A stretch of 64,000 nucleotides of DNA from Butyriboletus loyo. Its lineage: Eukaryota; Basidiomycota; Agaricomycetes; Boletales; Boletaceae. Position numbers and translations under genes: made by a program. The stretch lies in the NCBI GenBank assembly GCA_038093515.1, contig JBBPSI010000140.1, forward strand, positions 1 to 64,000, in the 5' to 3' direction. Each line of letters starts with the position of its first letter. The first letter of the stretch is position 1. The notes beneath the pieces are model-generated. The model was not told the origin of the DNA. It saw only the letters and a program-made list of their open reading frames with translations, and did not search any database. This document shows positions 9,781 through 20,918 of the stretch, piece by piece.

Positions 9781-11241
9781 GACATCATCCAGCACTGGAT
9801 GGAGGGTGCTCCAGAACTCAGTCTCCACACCCTACTCAGGGACTGGCTTCCCAAATGGACATGGAGTGCCAACTGGCTCTTCACAGCCAAATACCATCAA
9901 TGGTCCATCATTGCGCTCGAGTTCCTCAGCACATGAGTACCACCACCACCCTTCCCTTCACTTGTCTGCTTGTTCCAAACCAGACTCACCCTCCAACTCA
10001 CACAGGTTCCAGTCAAATGAGGCTCGCTTCCTTGCCGCATATCCTGAAGCTGCAAAGGGCCACACCATTCTCATCAATGTGATCAATACTGCACACGAGG
10101 CTCATGGCAAATGAGAGGTGCACTCGTGGAGAGGCTGCAGGGCTTCATCTCATTCTCACCTTGTTCATAAGCCTGAGTAATTTTCTCTCCTCACTTCGAG
10201 TCAAGTCACTCTGGCCGCTTTGTCTGTTGTCAATTTGCTGTCGTTCACACTCACCTCCTCTCTTCGAGTCATCTCCCCTCTTGCATGCTCGAAATATATA
10301 TACTCTACTCTACTGGTGCTCTTTCAACCCCCATCCCTCGAAGGAGAGAGGTGGGGAGTTTTTTCCCTTCAAGTTTGTCAATGGCAGTCTCATCAAGAAC
10401 ATATGATCTGAATTGTTGCACATCTGCATGTGTTGCAGTCATGGTCACGCCCTCTGCTCCTGTCTGTTCGTTCATTTCTGCTCTTATTCCATTCTCGTGT
10501 GTGCATGCATGATCAGTGGCTTCAGTCTCTCGGTGGCAGTGTGGGGGGGTCCTTGCTTGAAACGGAAGGTGTGGGTGGAATCCCAAGTCACATGACACTT
10601 GGTGGCTGTGCCTACTCAGGTGCTGTGGGGCACAGCATGTGTATTTTCCAACATAAGTATTTACCAATATTTGTCTGATGATATCTGTGCATCTCTGATT
10701 GAGGTAACTTTGCCCAAATCTTGACTTGCCTGATTTTCCAATCTGGCAATGCAATGTGCCTTTGTACAATCTACACAACACATTGCAGACTTTACAAAAG
10801 CATGCTGCATGACTTCGTCCTGTCATTCTACTCACCAACCATGGATGTTGAGAGTGCTGGGACATTGAACCAGTGCTACAACTGTGTATGTTCCGCTTAC
10901 AATTTTGGGCAGCCTCATATAGTTTCCTGAACTACCTGGTATCACCATCTTCAAGAAGCTTTGGAGGAAGAGCAACAATGAATGCAGGATGTGAAATTTA
11001 ATGGTCTCATCAGGCCCTCTGATCGTAGGGTATCCTGCAGGCGCAATAATGTTCTACCTATGCAAGTGTGAGCACATGTACATGGTGCCAGTGAGACACA
11101 GGTCTCCCTTGGACAAGGGCCACAATGAGATCTAGAGGTTTGTTTCACTTCTATATCATAAGTTTTTACCTACTAACATATTCCTAGATACTTTCTGCTC
11201 ATTCCTCCTCTCCCAACTCTCCTGTCATGTGGAGAGAATCC
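9781..11241. other. Tail of the recombinase relic and probable 5' part of the transposase relic
   Basis: From 9781 to 10100 a low-complexity plus-strand frame continues (Ser/His/Thr-rich). At 10290-10320 there is a TATA-like AAATATATATACTC run. No conserved motif was recognised from 10115 to 11241. Because a solo LTR with matched TSD splits the DNA at 11241, the sequence just left of it belongs to the same gene or element as the Tnp2 relic. Confidence 0.35.
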
Positions 11242-11738
11242 TGTTATAATTGTACCTCTTATAACTATCTTTTGCATTCGGACTTCGTCATATTTCTCTT
11301 TCAAAGGTCATGTGACCTAGTGCACGTGATTGTGGGATTATACATGTGATCACGAGCTGACTAAGCAAATGATGTCATGGTCCAGACCGGCCCAGACTCT
11401 ATGACGTCATGCCTCATGTATTTAATCTCCGTTTGCTTCTCTTCCTTTTGATCGCCGTCGACTTCTATTTCCCATCATCGTCGACGTGTGACTCACTTCG
11501 TATATACATATGTAGTAACTAGTCACACGCACTGCATGGTCTGTGCGCACTCCCTTGTAATATAAAAGGGCTTGTGGTTGCGGCTAGGATTCCCTAGCTT
11601 TAACCACTTGTCTTATTTGCTGGCAACAGTTGAGAGATTAAGGCCTGAGCTATCCTCATTATACCTCGCCAGTTACTGTGTATAGCTGCAACAGTTGCGG
11701 AACCCTGTGTGACTTGATAACATCATTGTCTCATAACA
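11242..11738 (+). mobile_element. Solo LTR, family LTR1b, with TSD AATCC
   Basis: This 497-bp LTR runs from TGTTATAATTGT to CTCATAACA and is flanked by AATCC (11237-11241 and 11739-11743). The sense strand is plus: GGTCTGTGC at 11538, then TATAAAAGG at 11561. It is the sister of the copies at 32030, 61493 and 61899, and a diverged relative of LTR1. It interrupts the N-terminal part of the transposase relic. Confidence 0.93.
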
Positions 11739-14633
11739 AATCCCCTCTTCCCCAGCTGGACTTCCCTGTTGTGCAACCAGAGCCTCATTCCCAGTCAAAC
11801 TCTGAGTCTTCTGACTCAGAAGCACAGTCAGATCCTCCACCTGACACTCCCTCCTGAAACTTTCACCCTCTTCAAACACTTATAGATTACCAATCCTGGT
11901 CCCAACCTGACATCAACATCAAGGCCCTCTCCACTCTTGCGACATTCAAGCCAATGCAGGAAGTTATGTACTTTGTTCAAGTTCTTTCCAATGCTTCCAC
12001 TGCAGACCCAGCTGCCAAGCTCTCCCCAGATGCCTTCACTCACCTCCACCATCTGCCCACTCTTCTGCTTGTAATAGATAATCCTGCCATTCAACACAGT
12101 ATTTCCACCTACCTTGCTCTACAAAGCTCATCCCAAGCTGCTTATGAAGCTGTTTCTCGTTCCCTCAAGCATAACTTTCCCAACATTGGGAATATTCTCA
12201 GCTTCTACCATGTCGAGAAACTCATCAGCACATATACTGGCATTGAGCTGATTCTCAACAACATGTGTCCAAATACTTGCATTGCTTTTACTGGACCATA
12301 TAATGATTTAGAAGAGTGTCCATTTTGTCAGGAGTCACAATGGGATCAAGCAAAGCTTCAGGGAACAAGTGGCTGCATTAAAGTTCCTGCTCAGCAATTC
12401 ACCACTATCATGGTTGGTCCCCAGCTTCAGGCATGAAACCGTAGTCCCACAAGCACAAGAGCAATGCACTACCTCTGGGAGATGACCCAGGAAGTACTCC
12501 ATAATATTGTGGCTACCCACTCTCCCCACATCCCGATCATCAATGACATCACCATGGGCTGGGATTTCTTGGGTGCCATATTGGATGGCCACATCAAAGA
12601 ACATGATATTGTACTCATGGTCTCCCTTAATGGTGCACAGTTATATAAAAGTAAAGAATCAGATTGCTGGATGTATGTATTGATTATAGGCAACCTCTCT
12701 CCTTACATATGTTACCATAAGCTTAACATTTTACCTGGTGGCTTTATCCCTGGTCCCAAGAAGCCAAAGAACGTGGACTTCTTTCTCTTCCCTGGCATGC
12801 ACCACCTCGCTGCAATTCAACATGAGGGTCTTTCCATGTAGGACCCACTCTCTGATTCATGCTATTCCTCATATGTTTACCTTCTCTTTATGACTGCTGA
12901 TGGCCCTGGTCTGGTTTATTGGGATGGAATGGTTGGTCACAGCAGCAAAAATGATTGCTGCTTGTATTGCAGCCTTCCCAGAAGATGAAAGGAACGTGCC
13001 CATCGCTATTATCCAGCCCTTTTGTGTTCCTGTGATCAAGTTGTTGAGGGAAGCAGTCACTCCAATATTGATGTCTTTGCACTTCCTCCTGGCAACTCCT
13101 CTGACTACTCACAAAACCTCCACAAGATTGTTTCCATCTCCAACCAGACACAGTGGGACAGGATGAAGATGGAGACTGGCCTCACAAAGCCTCCCCTAAT
13201 CCTTGGCCTCAACCCCTCTTGCTCACTCAGTGTTCCACTCTGTATGATGACTGACATCATGCATTTGGCCAGCAACATATCGGACCTTCTCATTTCCCTC
13301 TGGCATGGTGACATGGATGTTGGTCCCGACAATGACAAGTCCACGTGGGACTGGGCCATTTTTAGAGATGAGAACCTCTGGGTGTCCCATGGCCAGAATG
13401 TCACTACTGCTGGCAGTTTTCTTCCTGGCTCCTATGACTGCAAACCACGCAACATAGCTGAGAAGATCAACACCCAATACAAGACCTGGGAATTTCAGCT
13501 ATACACATTCAGTATTGCTCCCATTCTTCTCTATGGTATACTCCCTTTGAAGTATTGGTCCCACTTTTGCCAGCTTGTTTGTGGGTTTCAACTTGTATGT
13601 CAACATTCTCTAACCCACAATCAGCTTGAAGACACCCACACCCTCCTTTGCATTTGGGAACACAATTTTGAGCTATTTTATTATCAACTTCGTCACAACC
13701 GCATCCACTTTGTTTGGCCAGCTGTGCACCAAGTCATTCACCTGGTTCCAGAGGCATTTCAAAATGGACCTCTGATCTGTTACGCACAATGGACTATGGA
13801 AAGAACTATTGGTAATCTAGATCAACAAATCCATCAACCATCCAAGCCAAATGCGAACCTTGCTCAAGAGGGTGTTCACTGCTTGCAAGTCAATGCACTA
13901 ATCTCTATCATGCCAGAGCTTGACACCCCTCCCAAAACACTTCCCCATGGCTCTATTGACCTCGGTGATGGTTATGTCCTCCATTGTAAACACTCCAAGT
14001 ATCCTGTCTCTCCTGACAATGCACTTGCTCAAGTACTACACAACTACCTACCTTTCACTCAAGAGATTCCCTGTTTCATTAAATGGGCACAGCTACTTCT
14101 TCCAAATGGACAAATCGCTCGCTCTGCATGGAGGGAGATGCTCAAGTCAGAGGAGAACTTACAAGTCTCCCGAAATGTCAAGGTATGTCTCTTCCTTTGT
14201 TGATATAGATTCTATTTACACATTCTTTGTATAGTTTCTCAATGGTGACAAAGTTCAAGTTGGAGAAGTTCAATACTTTACTCGACTGGCTGTTCAATCC
14301 ACACCTCATGCCAAAGAAGGGTGGTCCTTTGCAGATGTTGCTATTCTCAAACTCTATTCGGAATCAGACACTGACCTTCTACACCTTTCTTCACAAGTTC
14401 TCACAGCATCCTTCCTGCTCAATAACCTCTTCATCTGTGATGTCAAAAACATCTGCAGTGTTGTTGCAATGATCCCTCACATGTTAACATTGCCATCCAC
14501 AGTTGAAGCCTACTTGTTTTGCATGATGGAAACACCAGGTGTTGATATCTCAGATCTCAGAGTACCATATAGTGTGTATTCAGAGCTAGGGAATGATGAG
14601 GGAGAGGACAGAAATGATGCAGATGTCGAGTAG
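11739..14633 (+). pseudogene. Tnp2-type (CACTA/En-Spm) transposase, four in-frame stops
   Basis: A single reading frame can be followed from 11744 to 14182 and then, after an intron (GT at 14183, AG at 14234), to a TAG at 14631-14633. Signature blocks in order are YTGIELILNNMCPN, FTGPYNDLEECPFCQES (zinc-binding Cys pair), GPQLQA, the KSKESDCWMYVLIIGNLSP block, GGFIPGPKKPKNVDFF, LMTADGPGLVYWDGMVGH, MTDIMHLASNISD, and PLICYAQWTMERTIGNLDQQ with VNALISIMPELD. These are typical of basidiomycete Tnp2 proteins. The stops are TGA 11855, TGA 12434, TAG 12839 and TGA 12986. No frameshift was seen, so the gene died by point changes only. The protein would cut and paste an element with CACTA ends. The longest intact stretch is 13022-14182. 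Confidence 0.85.
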
Positions 14634-14921
14634 AATCTTTTTGCATATCAATCAAACATTTTAAGTTTGTTATCTCAGATGGGTGATTTATCTCGAACAA
14701 CAGCATTGATATACTATAACAGCACAAAGACAGCACAAAGACAGCACTATGACAGGATGTGACAAGGGAATATCTACTATACCAACTGAAGATGCTTGTG
14801 CAACCTCTTTTGATACTCCTCCAGCAAGAGCCTTTTTTCTGCAGTCTTGAGGGGAAGGAAGGAAGTGTCGAAAGCATGTATCAAATACTTTGAATGGTAG
14901 CATGAGACGTAGTTGGGTATG
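14634..14921. other. No gene; short tandem repeat
   Basis: An 11-bp unit (ACAGCACAAAG) occurs about 2.5 times at 14720-14747. Nothing else was recognised between the transposase stop and the small minus-strand gene. Confidence 0.4.
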
Positions 14922-15680
14922 TCACAGTGGATGAGGAGATGACATGGGATGATTGGGCAACTGTAATCAAAATAGTTAGATATGCTTTACTTAGAGTAAC
15001 AAATGCACTGAATGTAGTCACCTGTAACATTGAGAGGGACCTCCTCATCCTCCAGTTTGACTGGGTCTGGTAATCCAGGATCCTCTTTGATGGGAGGGCA
15101 ACTGTAATCAAAACACATAGTTAGACATACTTTGCCCATGGTAAAAGATACACTGAATGTAGTTACCTGTGACATCAAGAGCAACTTCCTTACCCTTCAG
15201 CTTAATAGGATCTTCAAGCTTGAGAATGGCACTGGGATCCTCTTTGATGGGAATAGTAATCTCTGCATGATTGCCAATTGTCTATTGATTTTATCAGTAC
15301 ACAGATGGTTAACCAGACAAAATATTTACATATCCACACAGATGATCATTTTTTTGTCAGATGTGATTGTGTTTTCTGTCTGGATTTCACTACGATCACA
15401 TAGATACATGCCTGCAGCTAGGATATGGTAGTACTTACATGGAATTAGTCTCCACAGCATGATGCTTGATTCAAAGGACAATTTGCTAGAGTAGAGTGAA
15501 TCAGAAACAGTGAAACAAGTATGAGTATCTTACCTTTTCTCCAGGCTGGATGGTATCGAGGGAAAATGTGTATGTTTCCCAGCCAGGAACAATGTCCTCA
15601 ATATCTAATAATATGACATTTCCAGACATATGGATACAGGGTGTTTTTGGAATGAGAAGCTCAGTGATTGGCTTGGACAT
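14922..15680 (-). CDS. Unknown small multi-exon gene with duplicated internal unit
   Basis: A plausible start is the ATG at 15678-15680, giving MSKPITELLIPKTPCIHMSG, then ILLDIEDIVPGWETYTFSLD, ending at a likely donor near 15535. Downstream exons are suggested by PIKEDPSAILKLEDPIKLKG and, again, PIKEDPGLPDPVKLEDEEVP. The two PIKEDP units and the intron-like spacers that follow them (GTAACTACATTCAGTG... and GTGACTACATTCAGTG...) are copies with a period of about 141-157 bp. The reading frame across the spacers could not be made fully consistent, so exon borders and the stop are uncertain. I do not recognise the family. It may be a host gene or the second gene of the DNA element to its left. Confidence 0.4.
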
Positions 15681-15699
15681 ATTGAGGGAATGTTGTGTG

Positions 15700-16368
15700 A
15701 CAGGCAATGACAGCAATGTATAGCACAGCTGGATTTAGCCAAGTCGGAGTTACCAGAACTGTACATCCCCTGTGTTGCTAGTTGTCTACTTTATGTCCTC
15801 CACTTTACTCTCATTCTCAATGAACAGAACATACAACCTCTTCTCCTTCAATAATGGTAATGGAATATCGACTAATACTAATATAGGTTTCTCTGAGAAC
15901 ATGCTCAATGTGGGCTTTTGCTTTTTTGGTCATGCTGCCACCACCGCCCCCTTAATCTCCCAAGCAAATCTTAATCAGCCATCATTCAGATACTCCTAGG
16001 TAAGACAATTCTTGGGACCACACTGACTACATTGGATGTTTTGGTTAGACATATATGTAGGAAACTCTTGCTTTGAAAGAGCACTGTAAGGTGCTTGAAA
16101 CACAGCTCATCAAGATCACAACTGGGCAGGACACTCTGAAGTGCACAATCATCATTTATCCACTGTACTGATTAGATTATGTCATCCAGATCAATGTTCA
16201 AACAGTTATCTACATCATTACACAAGACAACTGTGCCTACAAGGACTGCTGAGATGTACTTGAAGCTTTTCTTTTGGACCCAGAGCCAATACAATGAATG
16301 GACAAATACTTCTGAGGCCCATAGCAATTCTTGATACAAATTTGCTTTCATAGAAGATGACCAGGGGA
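15700..16368. other. No recognised gene
   Basis: AT-rich sequence with short non-conserved frames on both strands. It ends at the 5' LTR of element P1. The five bases left of that LTR are GGGGA; no matching copy was found at the damaged 3' end. Confidence 0.4.
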
Positions 16369-16794
16369 TGTTACGGTAGTGGTATACTTTTTCCATCCAT
16401 TACCACTTGGACTACTTCATTTGCCTAGCCTGTTGCTAGTGCCCTTTGAGCGGTATGAACCACTCTAGCTTAGTCACCATTTCCCGTGCACGGACGCGCT
16501 TTCTTTCGTACTCCAGAATCTTCTAGAGTACTCCTTCCTCATTTGTACTTTCCTTCTCGCAACCCGATTAGGAACATGGTCTGTGCGCAGACCTCAGTAG
16601 TATAAAGACTCAGTCTTTACACCCATGTACTCTATCTAGTTCTACACAGTCTTCTGCTAGCAATTAGTTCTCTTCCAGACTCTTAGTGTGTGCACTAAGA
16701 CATAGTCTGAGACTTCTCCAGAATTGTCTCCAGAGTCCTGTGGCTACTCCAGAGTGCTGCCTCAGAGTTCTAGTTGTTAGCGCCCAGCGTAACA
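16369..16794 (+). repeat. P1 5' LTR (family LTR2, 426 bp)
   Basis: It starts with TGTTACGGTAG and ends with CAGCGTAACA. It contains GGTCTGTGC at 16578, TATAAAG at 16601 and the proposed transcript start near 16634. The same 426-bp LTR occurs at 17756, 20442, 28425 and 34649 (428 bp), and partly at 33433 and 61801. Confidence 0.95.
16578..16606 (+). promoter_or_regulatory. LTR2 core promoter: GGTCTGTGC motif plus TATA box
   Basis: GGTCTGTGC starts at 16578 and TATAAA at 16601, a distance of 23 nt. The same motif at the same 23-nt distance is present in LTR1b (11538/11561), LTR1 (33102/33125) and LTR3 (21740/21763). This is inferred to be the RNA polymerase II promoter of the element. Confidence 0.7.
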
Positions 16795-16796
16795 AA

Positions 16797-16806
16797 AGAA
16801 CTAGAT
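16797..16806 (+). promoter_or_regulatory. Self-priming type primer binding site
   Basis: AGAACTAGAT, two bases after the LTR, is the exact reverse complement of ATCTAGTTCT at 16634-16643, which lies 33 nt downstream of the TATA start and so near the expected mRNA 5' end. Tf1/sushi chromoviruses prime reverse transcription by such fold-back pairing instead of a tRNA. M1 has the same pair on the minus strand. The pairing is seen; the mechanism is inferred. Confidence 0.65.
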
Positions 16807-16851
16807 CTTCACCTTGCTTCTGCTTCTCAGCAGTAAAGCCGCCCTCCCCTC

Positions 16852-18608
16852 TTGCCCAACATTTCCATCCCACGATCAAGACGTGTTGGTCGTTCTTTCC
16901 GCGTTCCCTCTCCCGAACCAGAACCCATCGTCATTGACAACCCATCGCCGCCACATTCTCCTGCCCAGCCAGACCCTCAGCCCCAGCCAGACCCTCTGCC
17001 CCAGTCTGACCCCGAACCCTCTTACCAACCCGAGGACCAGGGTCTAGGGCAGGAATCTGAACAGGCACCCAGCGACGACGGTTACAATAGCAACTGGCTT
17101 GACAGAACCCCCCACGTCTCCCGCTCCCCATCTCCACCGTACTACCCGCCTGCATACTTCCCAGACGACAACAACAACGACATGTCTGAAAAGAAAAACA
17201 TTGTCCCCAAGGACTTCTCTGGTCTCAACGAGGATGCCTCCTGATGGCTCCTCACCATGCGCACTTACTTCGATGCCAACCAGACGGCCTTCCCCGACGA
17301 CAAATCAAAGATCAATGCCCTTCTCATGAAAATGAGCGAAGGGAAAGGAAAGACATTTTCCGAAGGATGGATGGGCCTCCTCCTAGATGGACATCCCACG
17401 GCACAGCAACAAGAGTTCAAGATGGTCTGTGAAGACTTCCAAAGAGTCTTCCACCCCTTCAACGTAGGAGAGAGTGCCCGTATTGATCTGGGGAACCTCA
17501 CCCAGAACAAAGCCAACCGAAAAGACAGGTACGACACCTATGTCACAGAGTTCCAGCTACTCACCGCCAAGTCTGGGATCTCTGATGAAAAGGCTCTCAT
17601 CGAGTGGTTCATTCGTGGACTCGACCCCCACCTCGCTGAATCTGTTCTTTCATGTGAGAAACCTCCCACCACGCTCGCTGGATGGGCCGAAAAGACCTCT
17701 GCCTTTCATGCACAACACAAGCGCATCGACAACCTTCGTGCAGGAAAGCGCTACATGTTACGGTAGTAGTCTACTTTTTCCTTCCTCTACCACTCGGACT
17801 ACTTCACTCGCCTAGCCTTTTGCTAGTGCCCTTTGAGTGGTAGGAGCCGCTTTAGCTTAGTCATCATTTCTCGTGCACGGACGCGCTTTCTTTCATACTC
17901 CGGAATCTTCTGGAATATTCCTTCCTCATTTGTAGTTTCCTTCTCGTATCTCGATTAGGAACATGGTCTGTGCGCAGACCCCAGTAGTATAAAGACCCGG
18001 TCTTTACACCATGTACTCTATCTAGTTCTACGCAGATACCTGCTAGCAATTAGTTCATTTCCAGACTCTTAGTGTGCGCACTAAGACATAGTCTGAGACT
18101 CCACCCAGAACCGCCTTCAGAGTCTCGAGGCCACTCCAGAGTGCCTCCTCGCTGTTCTGATTGTTAGCGCCCAGCATAACACTACATCCCCACATTCTCA
18201 TCCTCCTCCAAACCCTCATCCAGCCGAAGGGACCCCAACGCCATGGACATAGATGCTGTCCAACTTACTTCCATGCAATGCATGGAGTACATGAAACAGA
18301 ACAAGTGTTTCATATGCCACCAAGTCGGATGCCGCTTCACCAATCACCCTCGTCCCCCTCACAATGGGCAGAACTCCTGAGGACCGCCTCCTCGCCCCCC
18401 TCGTAACCCTCGACATGCACATGCTGCTGTCATCACACCCCCCGAACCAAAGCCCTCCCCGCTCATCGACTACTTATCCGAGCTAAAGGGTCGAGGCACC
18501 CAGCAAGACAATGTCTTGAATGTGCTAAAAGCATGTTTCAATGAAGATGAAGAAAGGCTGCCTGTCACAGCAACCAAAGTGGCCGAAGCTTGGCCGAAGG
18601 ATTTTTAG
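16852..18608 (+). pseudogene. P1 gag, with stops and a solo LTR insertion
   Basis: A Pro-rich open segment (SPEPEPIVIDNPSPP and onward) precedes the first in-frame ATG at 17182 (MSEKKNIVPKDFSGLNED). No ATG exists in the upstream open part of P1 or M1, so initiation at 17182 is most likely. The gag core follows (MRTYFDANQTAFPDDKSKIN, then LIEWFIRGLDPHLAESVL). A solo LTR2 interrupts it at 17756-18181. Beyond it lies NKCFICHQVGCRFTNHP, a knuckle with Cys-Cys-Cys-His order (CX2CX4CX4H) instead of CCHC. In-frame TGA codons at 17242 and 18378 stand where M1 has CGA. The frame ends with TAG at 18606-18608, overlapping pol. Confidence 0.85.
17756..18181 (+). mobile_element. Solo LTR2 in P1 gag, TSD CTACA
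   Basis: This is a 426-bp LTR2 copy with perfect duplications CTACA at 17751-17755 and 18182-18186. It has the same orientation as P1. A member of the element's own family thus landed inside it and was reduced to a single LTR. Confidence 0.95.
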
Positions 18609-20441
18609 AAGAGAGGGAAGTTTCGACGTCTTCACCTCTCCATGTAATCGCCCCTGTAGTTCTATCAAATCCCCATGTGCAATCCATACGAGTTCCTGTG
18701 TCAATATTCACGCATGAAGGGGGTCAAATCGTCGACACATTCGCCCTGGTGGACAGTGGTGCAAGCGGATGCTTCATAGATCGCGATCTAGTGAAGCGAA
18801 AGAAACTGCTGATGGAACGGCTACCCAAACCACTTAGTGCCCAGAACGTGGACGGGTCAAACAATCAAGGAGGAGTCATACAACACAAAGTCACCATCTC
18901 CATTAGGATTGGAGAAACCGAGGAGGAACGGAGCTTCCTGGTCCTCAACATAGGAAAAGAAAACATGATCCTGGGATTACCGTGGTTACGAGAAGCAAAC
19001 CCAGTAATAGATTGGGCCACTGGCCACATCGATCTCCCGGATCAGATAAAGAAGCCCTGACACGACTCCCCTCGGGCAATCGCACAGCGTTACCTCGTAC
19101 GGTACCTGGACTTGGACCCAGACTCCAAGATCACCAAGCTCTGGAAGAAGCGAGTAGATGCTTCAGCAAGGGAAGCTTACCCTGTCCGAAAAGCAACCAT
19201 TGCCACTGAAATCGCCGCCCAAGCCATCAAGGAGAAAGCAGTTCTCCCAACCCTGTTCACTGCCTTCGCGGATGTTTTTGACAAGAAGAACACCGAGGAG
19301 TTACCCCCGTCCCGATCGTTCGACCACGCCATTGACCTCGACAAAGACTTCGTTCCAAAAGTCGCTAAGGTCTATCCTCTGAACCCGAAGGAATCAGAGG
19401 CATGTAAGGCGTTCATCGAAGAACACCTCAAGTCGGGAAAGATCACTCCCTCCAAGTCCCCCCAAGCAGCCCCTTTCTTCTTCGTGTCCAAGAAAGATGG
19501 CTCGCTACGCCCCTGCCAGGACTACCGGTATCTGAACTCCCATACTGTCAAAAACGCCTACCCTCTCCCCCTCATCTCCGACCTCGTCGATCGTCTCAAG
19601 GGGTCAAAAATCTTCACAAAGATGGACATCCGCTGGGGATACAACAATGTCCTCATCAAACCAAACGACCGCTGGAAGGCGGCATTCATCACCCCCCAAG
19701 GGTTGTTCGAACCAACGGTGATGTTCTTTGGACTCTGCAACTCCCCTGCCACGTTCCAGGCATTGATGGACCACATCTTTGGCGATCTCATGGCCGAAGG
19801 ATGGCTCATCATCTACATGGATGATCTCCTGATTCATTCTGCCACCACCGCCGAACACGAAGCATGAACGATTCGTGTCCTGGAACGTCTCCGCGAACAT
19901 AAGCTGTTCCTCAAACTGGAGAAATGTTCGTTTGATGCCGAAGAAGTGGAGTATCTCGGGATGATGGTCCGAGAAGGTCAGGTCAAGATGGACCCTACCA
20001 AGTTGAAAGCCATTCGCGAATGGAACCCCCCGACCTCGGTGAAGGCAGTCAGGTCCTTCATCGGGTTTTGCAACTTTTATCGCAGGTTCATCCAGGACTT
20101 CTCCCACATTGCGAAGCCGCTTCATGACCTCACAAAGAAAAACTCCCCGTGGGCGTGGACCCCAGCTTGCGAACAGGCATTCCAAGCCATCAAGCAATCC
20201 TTCCTCCGCCAACCTGTCCTCTCAATGCCCGACGTCACGAAGCCATTTGCTGTCATGACGGACGCTTCCCTCACTGCCACTGGAGCAGTACTCATGCAAA
20301 AGGATGTCAATGGCGACCTGCATCCTTGTGCATACCTCTCAAAGACGCTCTCGCCAGCAGAGCGCAACTACGATATTTATGATCGCGAGTTGCTCGCAGT
20401 CATCCATGCATTGGAAGAATGGCGACACTACCTGCATGGTA
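18590..20441 (+). pseudogene. P1 pol, first half: protease, RT, start of RNase H
   Basis: The pol frame overlaps the gag end in the -1 register. In M1 the equivalent position has an ATG (ATGGCCAAAGG); in P1 it is TTG. The protease core is FALVDSGASGCFIDRD (18747-18790). RT spans about 19440-19850, with SKKDGSLRPCQDYRYLN, GLFEPTVMFFGLCNSPATFQ and the catalytic YMDD in WLIIYMDDLLIHS (about 19803-19840). RNase H begins at [19 protein letters not shown] (about 20250). TGA stops at 19058 and 19865 replace CGA of M1. The frame is broken at 20441 by M1 and resumes at 28851 with GHQVEILTDHKNLTYF. Confidence 0.9.
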
Positions 20442-20867
20442 TGTTACGCTGGGCGCTAACAACTAGAACAGCGAGGAGGCACTCTGGAGTGGCCTCGAGA
20501 CTCATGAAGCGTTTCTGAGCTGGGTCTCAGACTATGTCTTAGTGCGCACACTAAGAGTCTGGAGTGAAACTAATTGCTAGCAGGTGACTGCGTAGAACTA
20601 GATAGTGTACATGGTGGAAAGGCCGAGCCTTTATACTACTGGGGTCTGCGCACAGACCGTGTCCCTAATCGAGACGCGAGAAGGAAACTACAAATACGGA
20701 AGGAACATTCCAGAAGGTTCCGGAGTGTGAAGGAAAGTGCGTCCGTGCGCGGGAAGTGATGACTAAGTACGAACAGTTGTCACCGTTCAAGTGGAACTAG
20801 CAAAAGGCTAGGTGAATGTAATAGTCCTAACGGTAATGGGGAGAAAAAGTATACCACTACCGTAACA
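20442..20867 (-). repeat. M1 3' LTR
   Basis: The plus-strand text runs TGTTACGCTGGG to CTACCGTAACA. The polypurine tract lies directly inside it (plus-strand TTACCCCCTTCCCATGG at 20868-20884). Confidence 0.95.
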
Positions 20868-20918
20868 TTACCCCCTTCCCATGGTGGAGACTCTGACTCC
20901 ACAATTTGAATGCTCCCT

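Noticed and set aside
14700..14750. A CRISPR-like or satellite array at the ACAGCACAAAG repeats
   Set aside because: Only about 2.5 units of 11 bp without spacers; simple slippage explains it.
16852..17181. The Pro-rich open segment before the gag ATG as the true gag N-terminus
   Set aside because: It has no ATG in either P1 or M1, and the two copies differ by a two-base indel at its upstream part. It is more likely leader, though non-AUG initiation cannot be excluded.
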